Of a stretch of 64,000 nt of DNA, positions 1-13,193 are shown piece by piece; positions within the stretch are counted from its first letter, which is position 1, and every line of letters starts with the position of its first letter. The notes beneath the pieces are model-generated. The model searched no databases and had not been told where the DNA came from. It was given only the letters and a program-made list of their open reading frames with translations. The DNA is from Clusia tigrina (lineage: Eukaryota; Arthropoda; Insecta; Diptera; Clusiidae), in contig OV050032.1 in NCBI GenBank assembly GCA_920105625.2, positions 102,532,542 to 102,596,541 of the forward strand. Reading direction: 5' to 3'. The position numbers and the translations under genes are program-made.

Positions 1-3000
1 GACGCTCCAGTAAAAAGTTACAAGCATTTGTATGTTGCAAACTTTGATAGGTGTAGGACGTACCGTAAAGAAGTTAGGGCCATTTGAAGTTTTATCAGTG
101 TTTGATTTGGGACTCTAGGGTAGCATAGCTTTGAGCGATGGCTTAAATTGACAAGAGGCTCGAGTACTTTATTGTTTCAAAATTTCAAGGTTTTATGACG
201 CTCCAGTAAAAAGTTACAAGCATTTGTGTGTTGCTAACTTTGATAGGTGTAGGACGTACCATATAGAAGTTAGGGCCATTTGAAGTTTTATCAGTGTTTG
301 ATTTGGGACTCTAGGGTAGCATAGCTTTGAGCGATGGCTTAAATTGACAAGAGTCTCGGGTACTTCATTGTTACAAAATTTCAAGGTTTTATGACGCTCC
401 AGTAAAAAGTTACAAGCATTTGTATGTTGCAAACTTTGATAGGTGTAGGACGTACCGTAAAGAAGTTAGGGCCATTTGAAGTTTTATCAGTGTTTGATTT
501 GGGACTCTAGGGTAGCATAGCTTTGAGCGATGGCTTAAATTGACAAGAGTCTCGGGTACTTCATTGTTACAAAATTTCAAGGTTTTATGACGCTCCAGTA
601 AAAAGTTACAAGCATTTGTATGTTGCAAACTTTGATAGGTGTAGGACGTACCGTAAAGAAGTTAGGGCCATTTGAAGTTTTATCAGTGTTTGATTTGGGA
701 CTCTAGGGTAGCATAGCTTTGAGCGATGGCTTAAATTGACAAGAGTCTCGGGTACTTCATTGTTACAAAATTTCAAGGTTTTATGACGCTCCAGTAAAAA
801 GTTACAAGCATTTGTATGTTGCAAACTTTGATAGGTGTAGGACGTACCGTAAAGAAGTTAGGGCCATTTGAAGTTTTATCAGTGTTTGATTTGGGACTCT
901 AGGGTAGCATAGCTTTGAGCGATGGCTTAAATTGACAAGAGGCTCGAGTACTTTATTGTTTCAAAATTTCAAGGTTTTATGACGCTCCAGTAAAAAGTTA
1001 CAAGCATTTGTATGTTGCAAACTTTGATAGGTGTAGGACGTACCATATAGAAGTTAGGGCCATTTGAAGTTTTATCAGTGTTTGATTTGGGACTCTAGGG
1101 TAGCATAGCTTTGAGCGATGGCTTAAATTGACAAGAGTCTCGGGTACTTCATTGTTACAAAATTTCAAGGTTTTATGACGCTCCAGTAAAAAGTTACAAG
1201 CATTTGTATGTTGCAAACTTTGATAGGTGTAGGACGTACCGTAAAGAAGTTAGGGCCATTTGAAGTTTTATCAGTGTTTGATTTGGGACTCTAGGGTAGC
1301 ATAGCTTTGAGCGATGGCTTAAATTGACAAGAGTCTCGGGTACTTCATTGTTACAAAATTTCAAGGTTTTATGACGCTCCAGTAAAAAGTTACAAGCATT
1401 TGTATGTTGCAAACTTTGATAGGTGTAGGACGTACCGTAAAGAAGTTAGGGCCATTTGAAGTTTTATCAGTGTTTGATTTGGGACTCTAGGGTAGCATAG
1501 CTTTGAGCGATGGCTTAAATGGACAAGAGGCTCGAGTACTTTATTGTTTCAAAATTTCAAGGTTTTATGACGCTCCAGTAAAAAGTTACAAGCATTTGTG
1601 TGTTGCAAACTTTGATAGGTGTAGGACGTACCATATAGAAGTTAGGGCCATTTGAAGTTTTATCAGTGTTTGATTTGGGACTCTAGGGTAGCATAGCTTT
1701 GAGCGATGGCTTAAATGGACAAGAGGCTCGAGTACTTTATTGCTTCAAAATTTCAAGGTTTTATGACGCTCCAGTAAAAAGTTACAAGCATTTGTGTGTT
1801 GCAAACTTTGATAGGTGTAGGACGTACCGTATAGAAGTTAGGGCCATTTGAAGTTTTATCAGTGTTTGATTTGGGACTCTAGGGTAGCATAGCTTTGAGC
1901 GATGGCTTAAATTGACAAGAGTCTCGGGTACTTCATTGTTACAAAATTTCAAGGTTTTATGACGCTCCAGTAAAAAGTTACAAGCATTTGTATGTTGCAA
2001 ACTTTGATAGGTGTAGGACGTACCGTAAAGAAGTTAGGGCCATTTGAAGTTTTATCAGTGTTTGATTTGGGACTCTAGGGTAGCATAGCTTTGAGCGATG
2101 GCTTAAATGGACAAGAGGCTCGAGTACTTTATTGTTTCAAAATTTCAAGGTTTTATGACGCTCCAGTAAAAAGTTACAAGCATTTGTGTGTTGCAAACTT
2201 TGATAGGTGTAGGACGTACCATATAGAAGTTAGGGCCATTTGAAGTTTTATCAGTGTTTGATTTGGGACTCTAGGGTAGCATAGCTTTGAGCGATGGCTT
2301 AAATTGACAAGAGTCTCGGGTACTTCATTGTTACAAAATTTCAAGGTTTTATGACGCTCCAGTAAAAAGTTACAAGCATTTGTATGTTGCAAACTTTGAT
2401 AGGTGTAGGACGTACCATATAGAAGTTAGGGCCATTTGAAGTTTTATCAGTGTTTGATTTGGGACTCTAGGGTAGCATAGCTTTGAGCGATGGCTTAAAT
2501 GGACAAGAGGCTCGAGTACTTTATTGTTTCAAAATTTCAAGGTTTTATGACGCTCCAGTAAAAAGTTACAAGCATTTGTGTGTTGCAAACTTTGATAGGT
2601 GTAGGATGTACCATATATAAGTTAGGGCCATTTGAAGTTTTATCAGTGTTTGATTTGGGACTCTAGGGTAGCATAGCTTTGAGCGATGGCTTAAATGGAC
2701 AAGAGGCTCGAGTACTTTATTGTTTCAAAATTTCAAGGTTTTATGACGCTCCAGTAAAAAGTTACAAGCATTTGTATGTTGCAAACTTTGATAGGTGTAG
2801 GACGTACCGTAAAGAAGTTAGGGCCATTTGAAGTTTTATCAGTGTTTAATTTGGGACTCTAGGGTAGCATAGCTTTGAGCGATGGCTTAAATTGACAAGA
2901 GTCTCGGGTACTTCATTGTTACAAAATTTCAAGGTTTTATGACGCTCCAGTAAAAAGTTACAAGCATTTGTATGTTGCAAACTTTGATAGGTGTAGGACG

Positions 3001-3136
3001 TACCGTAAAGAAGTTAGGGCCATTTGAAGTTTTATCAGTGTTTGATTTGGGACTCTAGGGTAGCATAGCTTTGAGCGATGGCTTAAATGGACAAGAGGCT
3101 CGAGTACTTTATTGTTTCAAAATTTCAAGGTTTTAT
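1..3136 (+). repeat. Sixteen regular monomers with mixed classes
   Basis: Sixteen exact 196-bp units. R and W forms occur with either the S or the L block, so the class linkage seen after 12 kb is absent here. Oddities are TTGCTAAC instead of TTGCAAAC at about 232 and the mixed site CGTATAG at about 1828, an allele otherwise typical of the right array. No HOR is obvious at this scale beyond local R-S runs. Confidence 0.9.
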
Positions 3137-3277
3137 GACGCTCCAGTAAAAAGTTACAAGCATTTGTGTGTTGCAAACTTTGATAGGTGTAGGACGTACC
3201 AAATAGAAGTTTTGAGCGATGGCTTAAATGGACAAGAGGCTCGAGTACTTTATTGTTTCAAAATTTCAAGGTTTTAT
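3137..3277 (+). repeat. Deleted monomer, 141 bp
   Basis: This unit lacks 55 bp of the normal 196. It reads ...CCAAATAGAAGTT and then continues directly at TTGAGCGATGG, skipping the segment from AGGGCC to CATAGCT. The shared sequence at the join is only a T or so, which fits end joining or replication slippage more than homologous unequal exchange. Because 141 is divisible by three, a plus-strand reading frame of 97 codons appears across the join (3071-3364). It is a by-product of the deletion and not a gene. Confidence 0.93.
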
Positions 3278-3473
3278 GACGCTCCAGTAAAAAGTTACAA
3301 GCATTTGTATGTTGCAAACTTTGATAGGTGTAGGACGTACCGTAAAGAAGTTAGGGCCATTTGAAGTTTTATCAGTGTTTAATTTGGGACTCTAGGGTAG
3401 CATAGCTTTGAGCGATGGCTTAAATGGACAAGAGGCTCGGGTACTTCATTGTTACAAAATTTCAAGGTTTTAT

Positions 3474-3668
3474 GACGCTCCAGTAAAAAGTTACAAGCAT
3501 TTGTATGTTGCAAACTTTGATAGGTGTAGGACGTACCGTAAAGAAGTTAGGGCATTTGAAGTTTTATCAGTGTTTGATTTGGGACTCTAGGGTAGCATAG
3601 CTTTGAGCGATTGCTTAAATGGACAAGAGGCTCGAGTACTTTATTGTTTCAAAATTTCAAGGTTTTAT
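3474..3668 (+). repeat. Monomer of 195 bp with a one-base deletion
   Basis: GGGCCATTTG is replaced by GGGCATTTG near 3551, so the next unit starts at 3669. This could be a real mutation or a consensus error. It is the only single-base length change I found in the left array. Confidence 0.85.
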
Positions 3669-4256
3669 GACGCTCCAGTAAAAAGTTACAAGCATTTGTG
3701 TGTTGCAAACTTTGATAGGTGTAGGACGTACCATATAGAAGTTAGGGCCATTTGAAGTTTTATCAGTGTTTGATTTGGGACTCTAGGGTAGCATAGCTTT
3801 GAGCGATGGCTTAAATTGACAAGAGTCTCGGGTACTTCATTGTTACAAAATTTCAAGGTTTTATGACGCTCCAGTAAAAAGTTACAAGCATTTGTATGTT
3901 GCAAACTTTGATAGGTGTAGGACGTACCGTAAAGAAGTTAGGGCCATTTGAAGTTTTATCAGTGTTTGATTTGGGACTCTAGGGTAGCATAGCTTTGAGC
4001 GATGGCTTAAATGGACAAGAGGCTCGAGTACTTTATTGTTTCAAAATTTCAAGGTTTTATGACGTTCCAGTAAAAAGTTACAAGCATTTGTGTGTTGCAA
4101 ACTTTGATAGGTGTAGGACGTACCATATAGAAGTTAGGGCCATTTGAAGTTTTATCAGTGTTTGATTTGGGACTCTAGGGTAGCATAGCTTTGAGCGATG
4201 GCTTAAATGGACAAGAGGCTCGAGTACTTTATTGTTTCAAAATTTCAAGGTTTTAT

Positions 4257-4569
4257 GACGCTCCAATAAAAAGTTACAAGCATTTGTATGTTGCAAACTT
4301 TGATAGGTGTAGGACGTACCGTAAAGAAGTTAGGGCCATTTGAAGTTTTATCAGTGTTTGATTTGGGACTCTAGGGTAGCATAGCTTTGAGCGATGGCTT
4401 AAATTGACAAGAGGCTCGAGTACTTACCGTACGTACCGTAAAGAAGTTAGGGCCATTTGAAGTTTTATCAGTGTTTGATTTGGGACTCTAGGGTAGCATA
4501 GCTTTGAGCGATGGCTTAAATTGACAAGAGGCTCGAGTACTTTATTGTTTCAAAATTTCAAGGTTTTAT
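4257..4569 (+). repeat. Fused double monomer, 313 bp, with 5-bp filler
   Basis: A unit runs normally from 4257 to GAGTACTT (4425), is followed by ACCGT (4426-4430), and then resumes at ACGTACCGTAAAG, which is unit base 58. Compared with two full units (392 bp), 79 bp are missing. The five extra bases repeat the ACCGT that lies just downstream, giving TACCGTACGTACCGT at the join. That looks like templated filler from end joining or a polymerase slip. After this point the 196-bp phase never breaks again up to the gap. Confidence 0.92.
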
Positions 4570-7500
4570 GACGCTCCAGTAAAAAGTTACAAGCATTTGT
4601 ATGTTGCAAACTTTGATAGGTGTAGGACGTACCGTAAAGAAGTTAGGGCCATTTGAAGTTTTATCAGTGTTTGATTTGGGACTCTAGGGTAGCATAGCTT
4701 TGAGCGATGGCTTAAATTGATAAGAGTCTCGGGTACTTCATTGTTACAAAATTTCAAGGTTTTATGACGCTCCAGTAAAAAGTTACAAGCATTTGTATGT
4801 TGCAAACTTTGATAGGTGTAGGACGTACCGTAAAGAAGTTAGGGACATTTGAAGTTTTATCAGTGTTTGATTTGGGACTCTAGGGTAGCATAGCTTTGAG
4901 CGATGGCTTAAATTGACAAGAGTCTCGGGTACTTCATTGTTACAAAATTTCAAGGTTTTATGACGCTCCAGTAAAAAGTTACAAGCATTTGTATGTTGCA
5001 AACTTTGATAGGTGTATGACGTACCGTAAAGAAGTTAGGGCCATTTGAAGTTTTATCAGTGTTTGATTTGGGACTCTAGGGTAGCATAGCTTTGAGCGAT
5101 GGCTTAAATTGACAAGAGTCTCGGGTACTTCATTGTTACAAAATTTCAAGGTTTTATGACGCTCCAGTAAAAAGTTACAAGCATTTGTGTGTTGCAAACT
5201 TTGATAGGTGTAGGACGTACCATATAGAAGTTAGGGCCATTTGAAGTTTTATCAGTGTTTGATTTGGGACTCTAGGGTAGCATAGCTTTGAGCGATGGCT
5301 TAAATTGACAAGAGTCTCGGGTACTTCATTGTTACAAAATTTCAAGGTTTTATGACGCTCCAGTAAAAAGTTACAAGCATTTGTATGTTGCAAACTTTGA
5401 TAGGTGTAGGACGTACCGTAAAGAAGTTAGGGCCATTTGAAGTTTTATCAGTGTTTGATTTGGGACTCTAGGGTAGCATAGCTTTGAGCGATGGCTTAAA
5501 TGGACAAGAGTCTCGGGTATTTCATTGTTACAAAATTTCAAGGTTTTATGACGCTCCAGTAAAAAGTTACAAGCATTTGTATGTTGCAAACTTTGATAGG
5601 TGTAGGACGTACCGTAAAGAAGTTAGGGCCATTTGAAGTTTTATCAGTGTTTGATTTGGGACTCTAGGGTAGCATAGCTTTGAGCGATGTCTTAAATTGA
5701 CAAGAGGCTCGAGTACTTTATTGTTTCAAAATTTCAAGGTTTTATGACGCTCCAGTAAAAAGTTACAAGCATTTGTGTGTTGCAAACTTTGATAGGTGTA
5801 GGACGTACCATATAGAAGTTAGGGCCATATGAAGTTTTATCAGTGTTTGATTTGGGACTCTAGGGTAGCATAGCTTTGAGCGATGGCTTAAATTGACAAG
5901 AGTCTCGGGTACTTCATTGTTACAAAATTTCAAGGTTTTATGACGCTCCAGTAAAAAGTTACAAGCATTTGTATGTTGCAAACTTTGATAGGTGTAGGAC
6001 GTACCGTAAAGAAGTTAGGGCCATTTGAAGTTTTATCAGTGTTTGATTTGGGACTCTAGGGTAGCATAGCTTTGAGCGATGGCTTAAATGGACAAGAGGC
6101 TCGAGTACTTTATTGTTTCAAAATTTCAAGGTTTTATGACGCTCCAGTAAAAAGTTACAAGCATTTGTGTGTTGCAAACTTTGATAGGTGTAGGACGTAG
6201 CATATAGAAGTTAGGGCCATTTGAAGTTTTATCAGTGTTTGATTTGGGACTCTAGGGTAGCATAGCTTTGAGCGATGGCTTAAATGGACAAGAGGCTCGA
6301 GTACTTTATTGTTTCAAAATTTCAAGGTTTTATGACGCTCCAGTAAAAAGTTACAAGCATTTGTGTGTTGCAAACTTTGATAGGTGTAGGACGTACCATA
6401 TAGAAGTTAGGGCCATTTGAAGTTTTATCAGTGTTTGATTTGGGACTCTAGGGTAGCATAGCTTTGAGCGATGGCTTAAATTGACAAGAGTCTCAGGTAC
6501 TTCATTGTTTCAAAATTTCAAGGTTTTATGACGCTCCAGTAAAAAGTTACAAGCATTTGTATGTTGCAAACTTTGATAGGTGTAGGACGTACCGTAAAGA
6601 AGTTAGGGCCATTTGAAGTTTTATCAGTGTTTGATTTGGGACTCTAGGGTAGCATAGCTTTGAGCGATGGCTTAAATGGACAAGAGTCTCGGGTACTTCA
6701 TTGTTACAAAATTTCAAGGTTTTATGACGCTCCAGTAAAAAGTTACAAGCATTTGTATGTTGCAAACTTTGATAGGTGTAGGACGTACCGTAAAGAAGTT
6801 AGGGCCATTTGAAGTTTTATCAGCGTTTGATTTGGGACTCTAGGGTAGCATAGCTTTGAGCGATGGCTTAAATTGACAAGAGGCTCGAGTACTTTATTGT
6901 TTCAAAATTTCAAGGTTTTATGACGCTCCAGTAAAAAGTTACAAGCATTTGTGTGTTGCAAACTTTGATAGGTGTAGGACGTACCATATAGAAGTTAGGG
7001 CCATTTGAAGTTTTATCAGTGTTTGATTTGGGACTCTAGGGTAGCATAGCTTTGAGCGATGGCTTAAATTGACAAGAGTCTCGGGTACTTCATTGTTACA
7101 AAATTTCAAGGTTTTATGACGCTCCAGTAAAAAGTTACAAGCATTTGTATGTTGCAAACTTTGATAGGTGTAGGACGTACCGTAAAGAAGTTAGGGCCAT
7201 TTGAAGTTTTATCAGTGTTTGATTTGGGACTCTAGGGTAGCATAGCTTTGAGCGATGGCTTAAATTGACAAGAGTCTCGGGTACTTCATTGTTACAAAAT
7301 TTCAAGGTTTTATGACGCTCCAGTAAAAAGTTACAAGCATTTGTATGTTGCAAACTTTGATAGGTGTAGGACGTACCGTAAAGAAGTTAGGGCCATTTGA
7401 AGTTTTATCAGTGTTTGATTTGGGACTCTAGGGTAGCATAGCTTTGAGCGATGGCTTAAATTGACAAGAGTCTCGGGTACTTCATTGTTACAAAATTTCA

Positions 7501-10500
7501 AGGTTTTATGACGCTCCAGTAAAAAGTTACAAGCATTTGTATGTTGCAAACTTTGATAGGTGTAGGACGTACCGTAAAGAAGTTAGGGCCATTTGAAGTT
7601 TTATCAGTGTTTGATTTGGGACTCTAGGGTAGCATAGCTTTGAGCGATGGCTTAAATTGACAAGAGGCTCGAGTACTTTATTGTTTCAAAATTTCAAGGT
7701 TTTATGACGCTCCAGTAAAAAGTTACAAGCATTTGTATGTTGCAAAATTTGATAGGTGTAGGACGTACCATATAGAAGTTAGGGCCATTTGAAGTTTTAT
7801 CAGTGTTTGATTTGGGACTCTAGGGTAGCATAGCTTTGAGCGATGGCTTAAATTGACAAGAGTCTCGGGTACTTCATTGTTACAAAATTTCAAGGTTTTA
7901 TGACGCTCCAGTAAAAAGTTACAAGCATTTGTATGTTGCAAACTTTGATAGGTGTAGGACGTACCGTAAAGAAGTTAGGGCCATTTGAAGTTTTATCAGT
8001 GTTTGATTTGGGACTCTAGGGTAGCATAGCTTTGAGCGATGGCTTAAATTGACAAGAGTCTCGGGTACTTCATTGTTACAAAATTTCAAGGTTTTATGAC
8101 GCTCCAGTAAAAAGTTACAAGCATTTGTATGTTGCAAACTTTGATAGGTGTAGGACGTACCGTAAAGAAGTTAGGGCCATTTGAAGTTTTATCAGTGTTT
8201 GATTTGGGACTCTAGGGTAGCATAGCTTTGAGCGATGGCTTAAATGGACAAGAGGCTCGAGTACTTTATTGTTTCAAAATTTCAAGGTTTTATGACGCTC
8301 CAGTAAAAAGTTACAAGCATTTGTGTGTTGCAAACTTTGATAGGTGTAGGACGTACCATATAGAAGTTAGGGCCATTTGAAGTTTTATCAGTGTTTGATT
8401 TGGGACTCTAGGGTAGCATAGCTTTGAGCGATGGCTTAAATGGACAAGAGGCTCGAGTACTTTATTGTTTCAAAATTTCAAGGTTTTATGACGCTCCAGT
8501 AAAAAGTTACAAGCATTTGTGTGTTGCAAACTTTGATAGGTGTAGGACGTAACATATAGAAGTTAGGGCCATTTGAAGTTTTACCAGTGTTTGATTTGGG
8601 ACTCTAGGGTAGCATAGCTTTGAGCGATGGCTTAAATTGACAAGAGTCTCGGGTACTTCATTGTTACAAAATTTCAAGGTTTTATGACGCTCCAGTAAAA
8701 AGTTACAAGCATTTGTATGTTGCAAACTTTGATAGGTGTAGGACGTACCGTAAAGAAGTTAGGGCCATTTGAAGTTTTATCAGTGTTTGATTTGGGACTC
8801 TAGGGTAGCATAGCTTTGAGCGATGGCTTAAATGGACAAGAGGCTCGAGTACTTTATTGTTTCAAAATTTCAAGGTTTTATGACGCTCCAGTAAAAAGTT
8901 ACAAGCATTTGTGTGTTGCAAACTTTGATAGGTGTAGGACGTACCATATAGAAGTTAGGGCCATTTGAAGTTTTATCAGTGTTTGATTTGGGACTCTAGG
9001 GTAGCATAGCTTTGAGCGATGGCTTAAATTGACAAGAGTCTCGGGTACTTCATTGTTACAAAATTTCAAGGTTTTATGACGCTCCAGTAAAAAGTTACAA
9101 GCATTTGTATGTTGCAAACTTTGATAGGTGTAGGACGTACCGTAAAGAAGTTAGGGCCATTTGAAGTTTTATCAGTGTTTGATTTGGGACTCTAGGGTAG
9201 CATAGCTTTGAGCGATGGCTTAAATGGACAAGAGGCTCGAGTACTTTATTGTTTCAAAATTTCAAGGTTTTATGACGCTCCAGTAAAAAGTTACAAGCAT
9301 TTGTATGTTGCAAACTTTGATAGGTGTAGGACGTACCGTAAAGAAGTTAGGGCCATTTGAAGTTTTATCAGTGTTTGATTTGGGACTCTAGGGTAGCATA
9401 GCTTTGAGCGATGGCTTAAATGGACAAGAGGCTCGAGTACTTTATTGTTTCAAAATTTCAAGGTTTTATGACGCTCCAGTAAAAAGTTACAAGCATTTGT
9501 ATGTTGCAAACTTTGATAGGTGTAGGACGTACCGTAAAGAAGTTAGGGCCATTTGAAGTTTTATCAGTGTTTGATTTGGGACTCTAGGGTAGCATAGCTT
9601 TGAGCGATGGCTTAAATGGACAAGAGGCTCGAGTACTTTATTGTTTCAAAATTTCAAGGTTTTATGACGCTCCAGTAAAAAGTTACAAGCATTTGTGTGT
9701 TGCAAACTTTGATAGGTGTAGGACGTACCATATAGAAGTTAGGGCCATTTGAAGTTTTATCAGTGTTTGATTTGGGACTCTAGGGTAGCATAGCTTTGAG
9801 CGATGGCTTAAATGGACAAGAGGCTCGAGTACTTTATTGTTTCAAAATTTCAAGGTTTTATGACGCTCCAGTAAAAAGTTACAAGCATTTGTATGCTGCA
9901 AACTTTGATAGGTGTAGGACGTACCGTAAAGAAGTTAGGGCCATTTGAAGTTTTATCAGTGTTTGATTTGGGACTCTAGGGTAGCATAGCTTTGAGCGAT
10001 GGCTTAAATGGACAAGAGGCTCGAGTACTTTATTGTTTCAAAATTTCAAGGTTTTATGACGCTCCAGTAAAAAGTTACAAGCATTTGTGTGTTGCAAACT
10101 TTGATAGGTGTAGGACGTACCATATAGAAGTTAGGGCCATTTGAAGTTTTATCAGTGTTTGATTTGGGACTCTAGGGTAGCATAGCTTTGAGCGATGGCT
10201 TAAATTGACAAGAGTCTCGGGTACTTCATTGTTACAAAATTTCAAGGTTTTATGACGCTCCAGTAAAAAGTTACAAGCATTTGTATGTTGCAAACTTTGA
10301 TAGGTGTAGGACGTACCGTAAAGAAGTTAGGGCCATTTGAAGTTTTATCAGTGTTTGATTTGGGACTCTAGGGTAGCATAGCTTTGAGCGATGGCTTAAA
10401 TGGACAAGAGGCTCGAGTACTTTATTGTTTCAAAATTTCAAGGTTTTATGACGCTCCAGTAAAAAGTTACAAGCATTTGTGTGTTGCAAACTTTGATAGG

Positions 10501-12605
10501 TGTAGGACGTACCATATAGAAGTTAGGGCCATTTGAAGTTTTATCAGTGTTTGATTTGGGACTCTAGGGTAGCATAGCTTTGAGCGATGGCTTAAATTGA
10601 CAAGAGTCTCGGGTACTTCATTGTTACAAAATTTCAAGGTTTTATGACGCTCCAGTAAAAAGTTACAAGCATTTGTATGTTGCAAACTTTGATAGGTGTA
10701 GGACGTACCGTAAAGAAGTTAGGGCCATTTGAAGTTTTATCAGTGTTTGATTTGGGACTCTAGGGTAGCATAGCTTTGAGCGATGGCTTAAATGGACAAG
10801 AGGCTCGAGTACTTTATTGTTTCAAAATTTCAAGGTTTTATGACGCTCCAGTAAAAAGTTACAAGCATTTGTATGTTGCAAACTTTGATAGGTGTAGGAC
10901 GTACCGTAAAGAAGTTAGGGCCATTTGAAGTTTTATCAGTGTTTGATTTGGGACTCTAGGGTAGCATAGCTTTGAGCGATGGCTTAAATGGACAAGAGGC
11001 TCGAGTACTTTATTGTTTCAAAATTTCAAGGTTTTATGACGCTCCAGTAAAAAGTTACAAGCATTTGTGTGTTGCAAACTTTGATAGGTGTAGGACGTAC
11101 CATATAGAAGTTAGGGCCATTTGAAGTTTTATCAGTGTTTGATTTGGGACTCTAGGGTAGCATAGCTTTGAGCGATGGCTTAAATTGACAAGAGTCTCGG
11201 GTACTTCATTGTTACAAAATTTCAAGGTTTTATGACGCTCCAGTAAAAAGTTACAAGCATTTGTATGTTGCAAACTTTGATAGGTGTAGGACGTACCGTA
11301 AAGAAGTTAGGGCCATTTGAAGTTTTATCAGTGTTTGATTTGGGACTCTAGGGTAGCATAGCTTTGAGCGATGGCTTAAATGGACAAGAGGCTCGAGTAC
11401 TTTATTGTTTCAAAATTTCAAGGTTTTATGACGCTCCAGTAAAAAGTTACAAGCATTTGTGTGTTGCAAACTTTGATAGGTGTAGGACGTACCATATAGA
11501 AGTTAGGGCCATTTGAAGTTTTATCAGTGTTTGATTTGGGACTCTAGGGTAGCATAGCTTTGAGCGATGGCTTAAATTGACAAGAGTCTCGGGTACTTCA
11601 TTGTTACAAAATTTCAAGGTTTTATGACGCTCCAGTAAAAAGTTACAAGCATTTGTATGTTGCAAACTTTGATAGGTGTAGGACGTACCGTAAAGAAGTT
11701 AGGGCCATTTGAAGTTTTATCAGTGTTTGATTTGGGACTCTAGGGTAGCATAGCTTTGAGCGATGGCTTAAATTGACAAGAGTCTCGGGTACTTCATTGT
11801 TACAAAATTTCAAGGTTTTATGACGCTCCAGTAAAAAGTTACAAGCATTTGTATGTTGCAAACTTTGATAGGTGTAGGACGTACCGTAAAGAAGTTAGGG
11901 CCATTTGAAGTTTTATCAGTGTTTGATTTGGGACTCTAGGGTAGCATAGCTTTGAGCGATGGCTTAAATTGACAAGAGTCTCGGGTACTTCATTGTTACA
12001 AAATTTCAAGGTTTTATGACGCTCCAGTAAAAAGTTACAAGCATTTGTATGTTGCAAACTTTGATAGGTGTAGGACGTACCGTAAAGAAGTTAGGGCCAT
12101 TTGAAGTTTTATCAGTGTTTGATTTGGGACTCTAGGGTAGCATAGCTTTGAGCGATGGCTTAAATGGACAAGAGGCTCGAGTACTTTATTGTTTCAAAAT
12201 TTCAAGGTTTTATGACGCTCCAGTAAAAAGTTACAAGCATTTGTGTGTTGCAAACTTTGATAGGTGTAGGACGTACCATATAGAAGTTAGGGCCATTTGA
12301 AGTTTTATCAGTGTTTGATTTGGGACTCTAGGGTAGCATAGCTTTGAGCGATGGCTTAAATGGACAAGAGGCTCGAGTACTTTATTGTTTCAAAATTTCA
12401 AGGTTTTATGACGCTCCAGTAAAAAGTTACAAGCATTTGTGTGTTGCAAACTTTGATAGGTGTAGGACGTACCGTAAAGAAGTTAGGGCCATTTGAAGTT
12501 TTATCAGTGTTTGATTTGGGACTCTAGGGTAGCATAGCTTTGAGCGATGGCTTAAATGGACAAGAGGCTCGAGTACTTTATTGTTTCAAAATTTCAAGGT
12601 TTTAT

Positions 12606-12801
12606 GACGCTCCAGTAAAAAGTTACAAGCATTTGAATGTTGCCAACTTTGATAGGTGTAGGACGTACCATATAGAAGTTAGGGCCATTTGAAGTTTTAT
12701 CAGTGTTTGATTTGGGACTCAAGGGTAGCATAGCTTTGAGCGATGGCTTAAATTGACAAGAGGCTCGGGTACTTTATTGTTACAAAATTTCAAGGTTTTA
12801 T
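12606..12801 (+). repeat. Odd hybrid monomer resembling right-array units
   Basis: This single unit has GAATGTTGCCAAC in place of GTATGTTGCAAAC, CTCAAGGG in place of CTCTAGGG, and a hybrid D block (GGCTCGGG...TATTGTTAC). The reverse complements of the first two, GTTGGCAACATTC and CCCTTGAG, are common or recurring alleles in the right array and otherwise absent or nearly absent here. It marks the switch from mixed-class to linked-class monomers. Old shared variation, or conversion from right-array type sequence, would both explain it. Confidence 0.85.
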
Positions 12802-13193
12802 GACGCTCCAGTAAAAAGTTACAAGCATTTGTGTGTTGCAAACTTTGATAGGTGTAGGACGTACCATATAGAAGTTAGGGCCATTTGAAGTTTTATCAGT
12901 GTTTGATTTGGGACTCTAGGGTAGCATAGCTTTGAGCGATGGCTTAAATTGACAAGAGTCTCGGGTACTTCATTGTTACAAAATTTCAAGGTTTTATGAC
13001 GCTCCAGTAAAAAGTTACAAGCATTTGTGTGTTGCAAACTTTGATAGGTGTAGGACGTACCATATAGAAGTTAGGGCCATTTGAAGTTTTATCAGTGTTT
13101 GATTTGGGACTCTAGGGTAGCATAGCTTTGAGCGATGGCTTAAATGGACAAGAGGCTCGAGTACTTTATTGTTTCAAAATTTCAAGGTTTTAT

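Noticed and set aside
3071..3364. 97-codon plus-strand frame with an internal repeat
   Set aside because: It is created by the 141-bp deleted monomer, whose length is a multiple of three. It is satellite sequence read through a deletion join.
3408..3590. 60-codon plus-strand frame
   Set aside because: A product of the one-base deletion in the 195-bp monomer; same satellite sequence.
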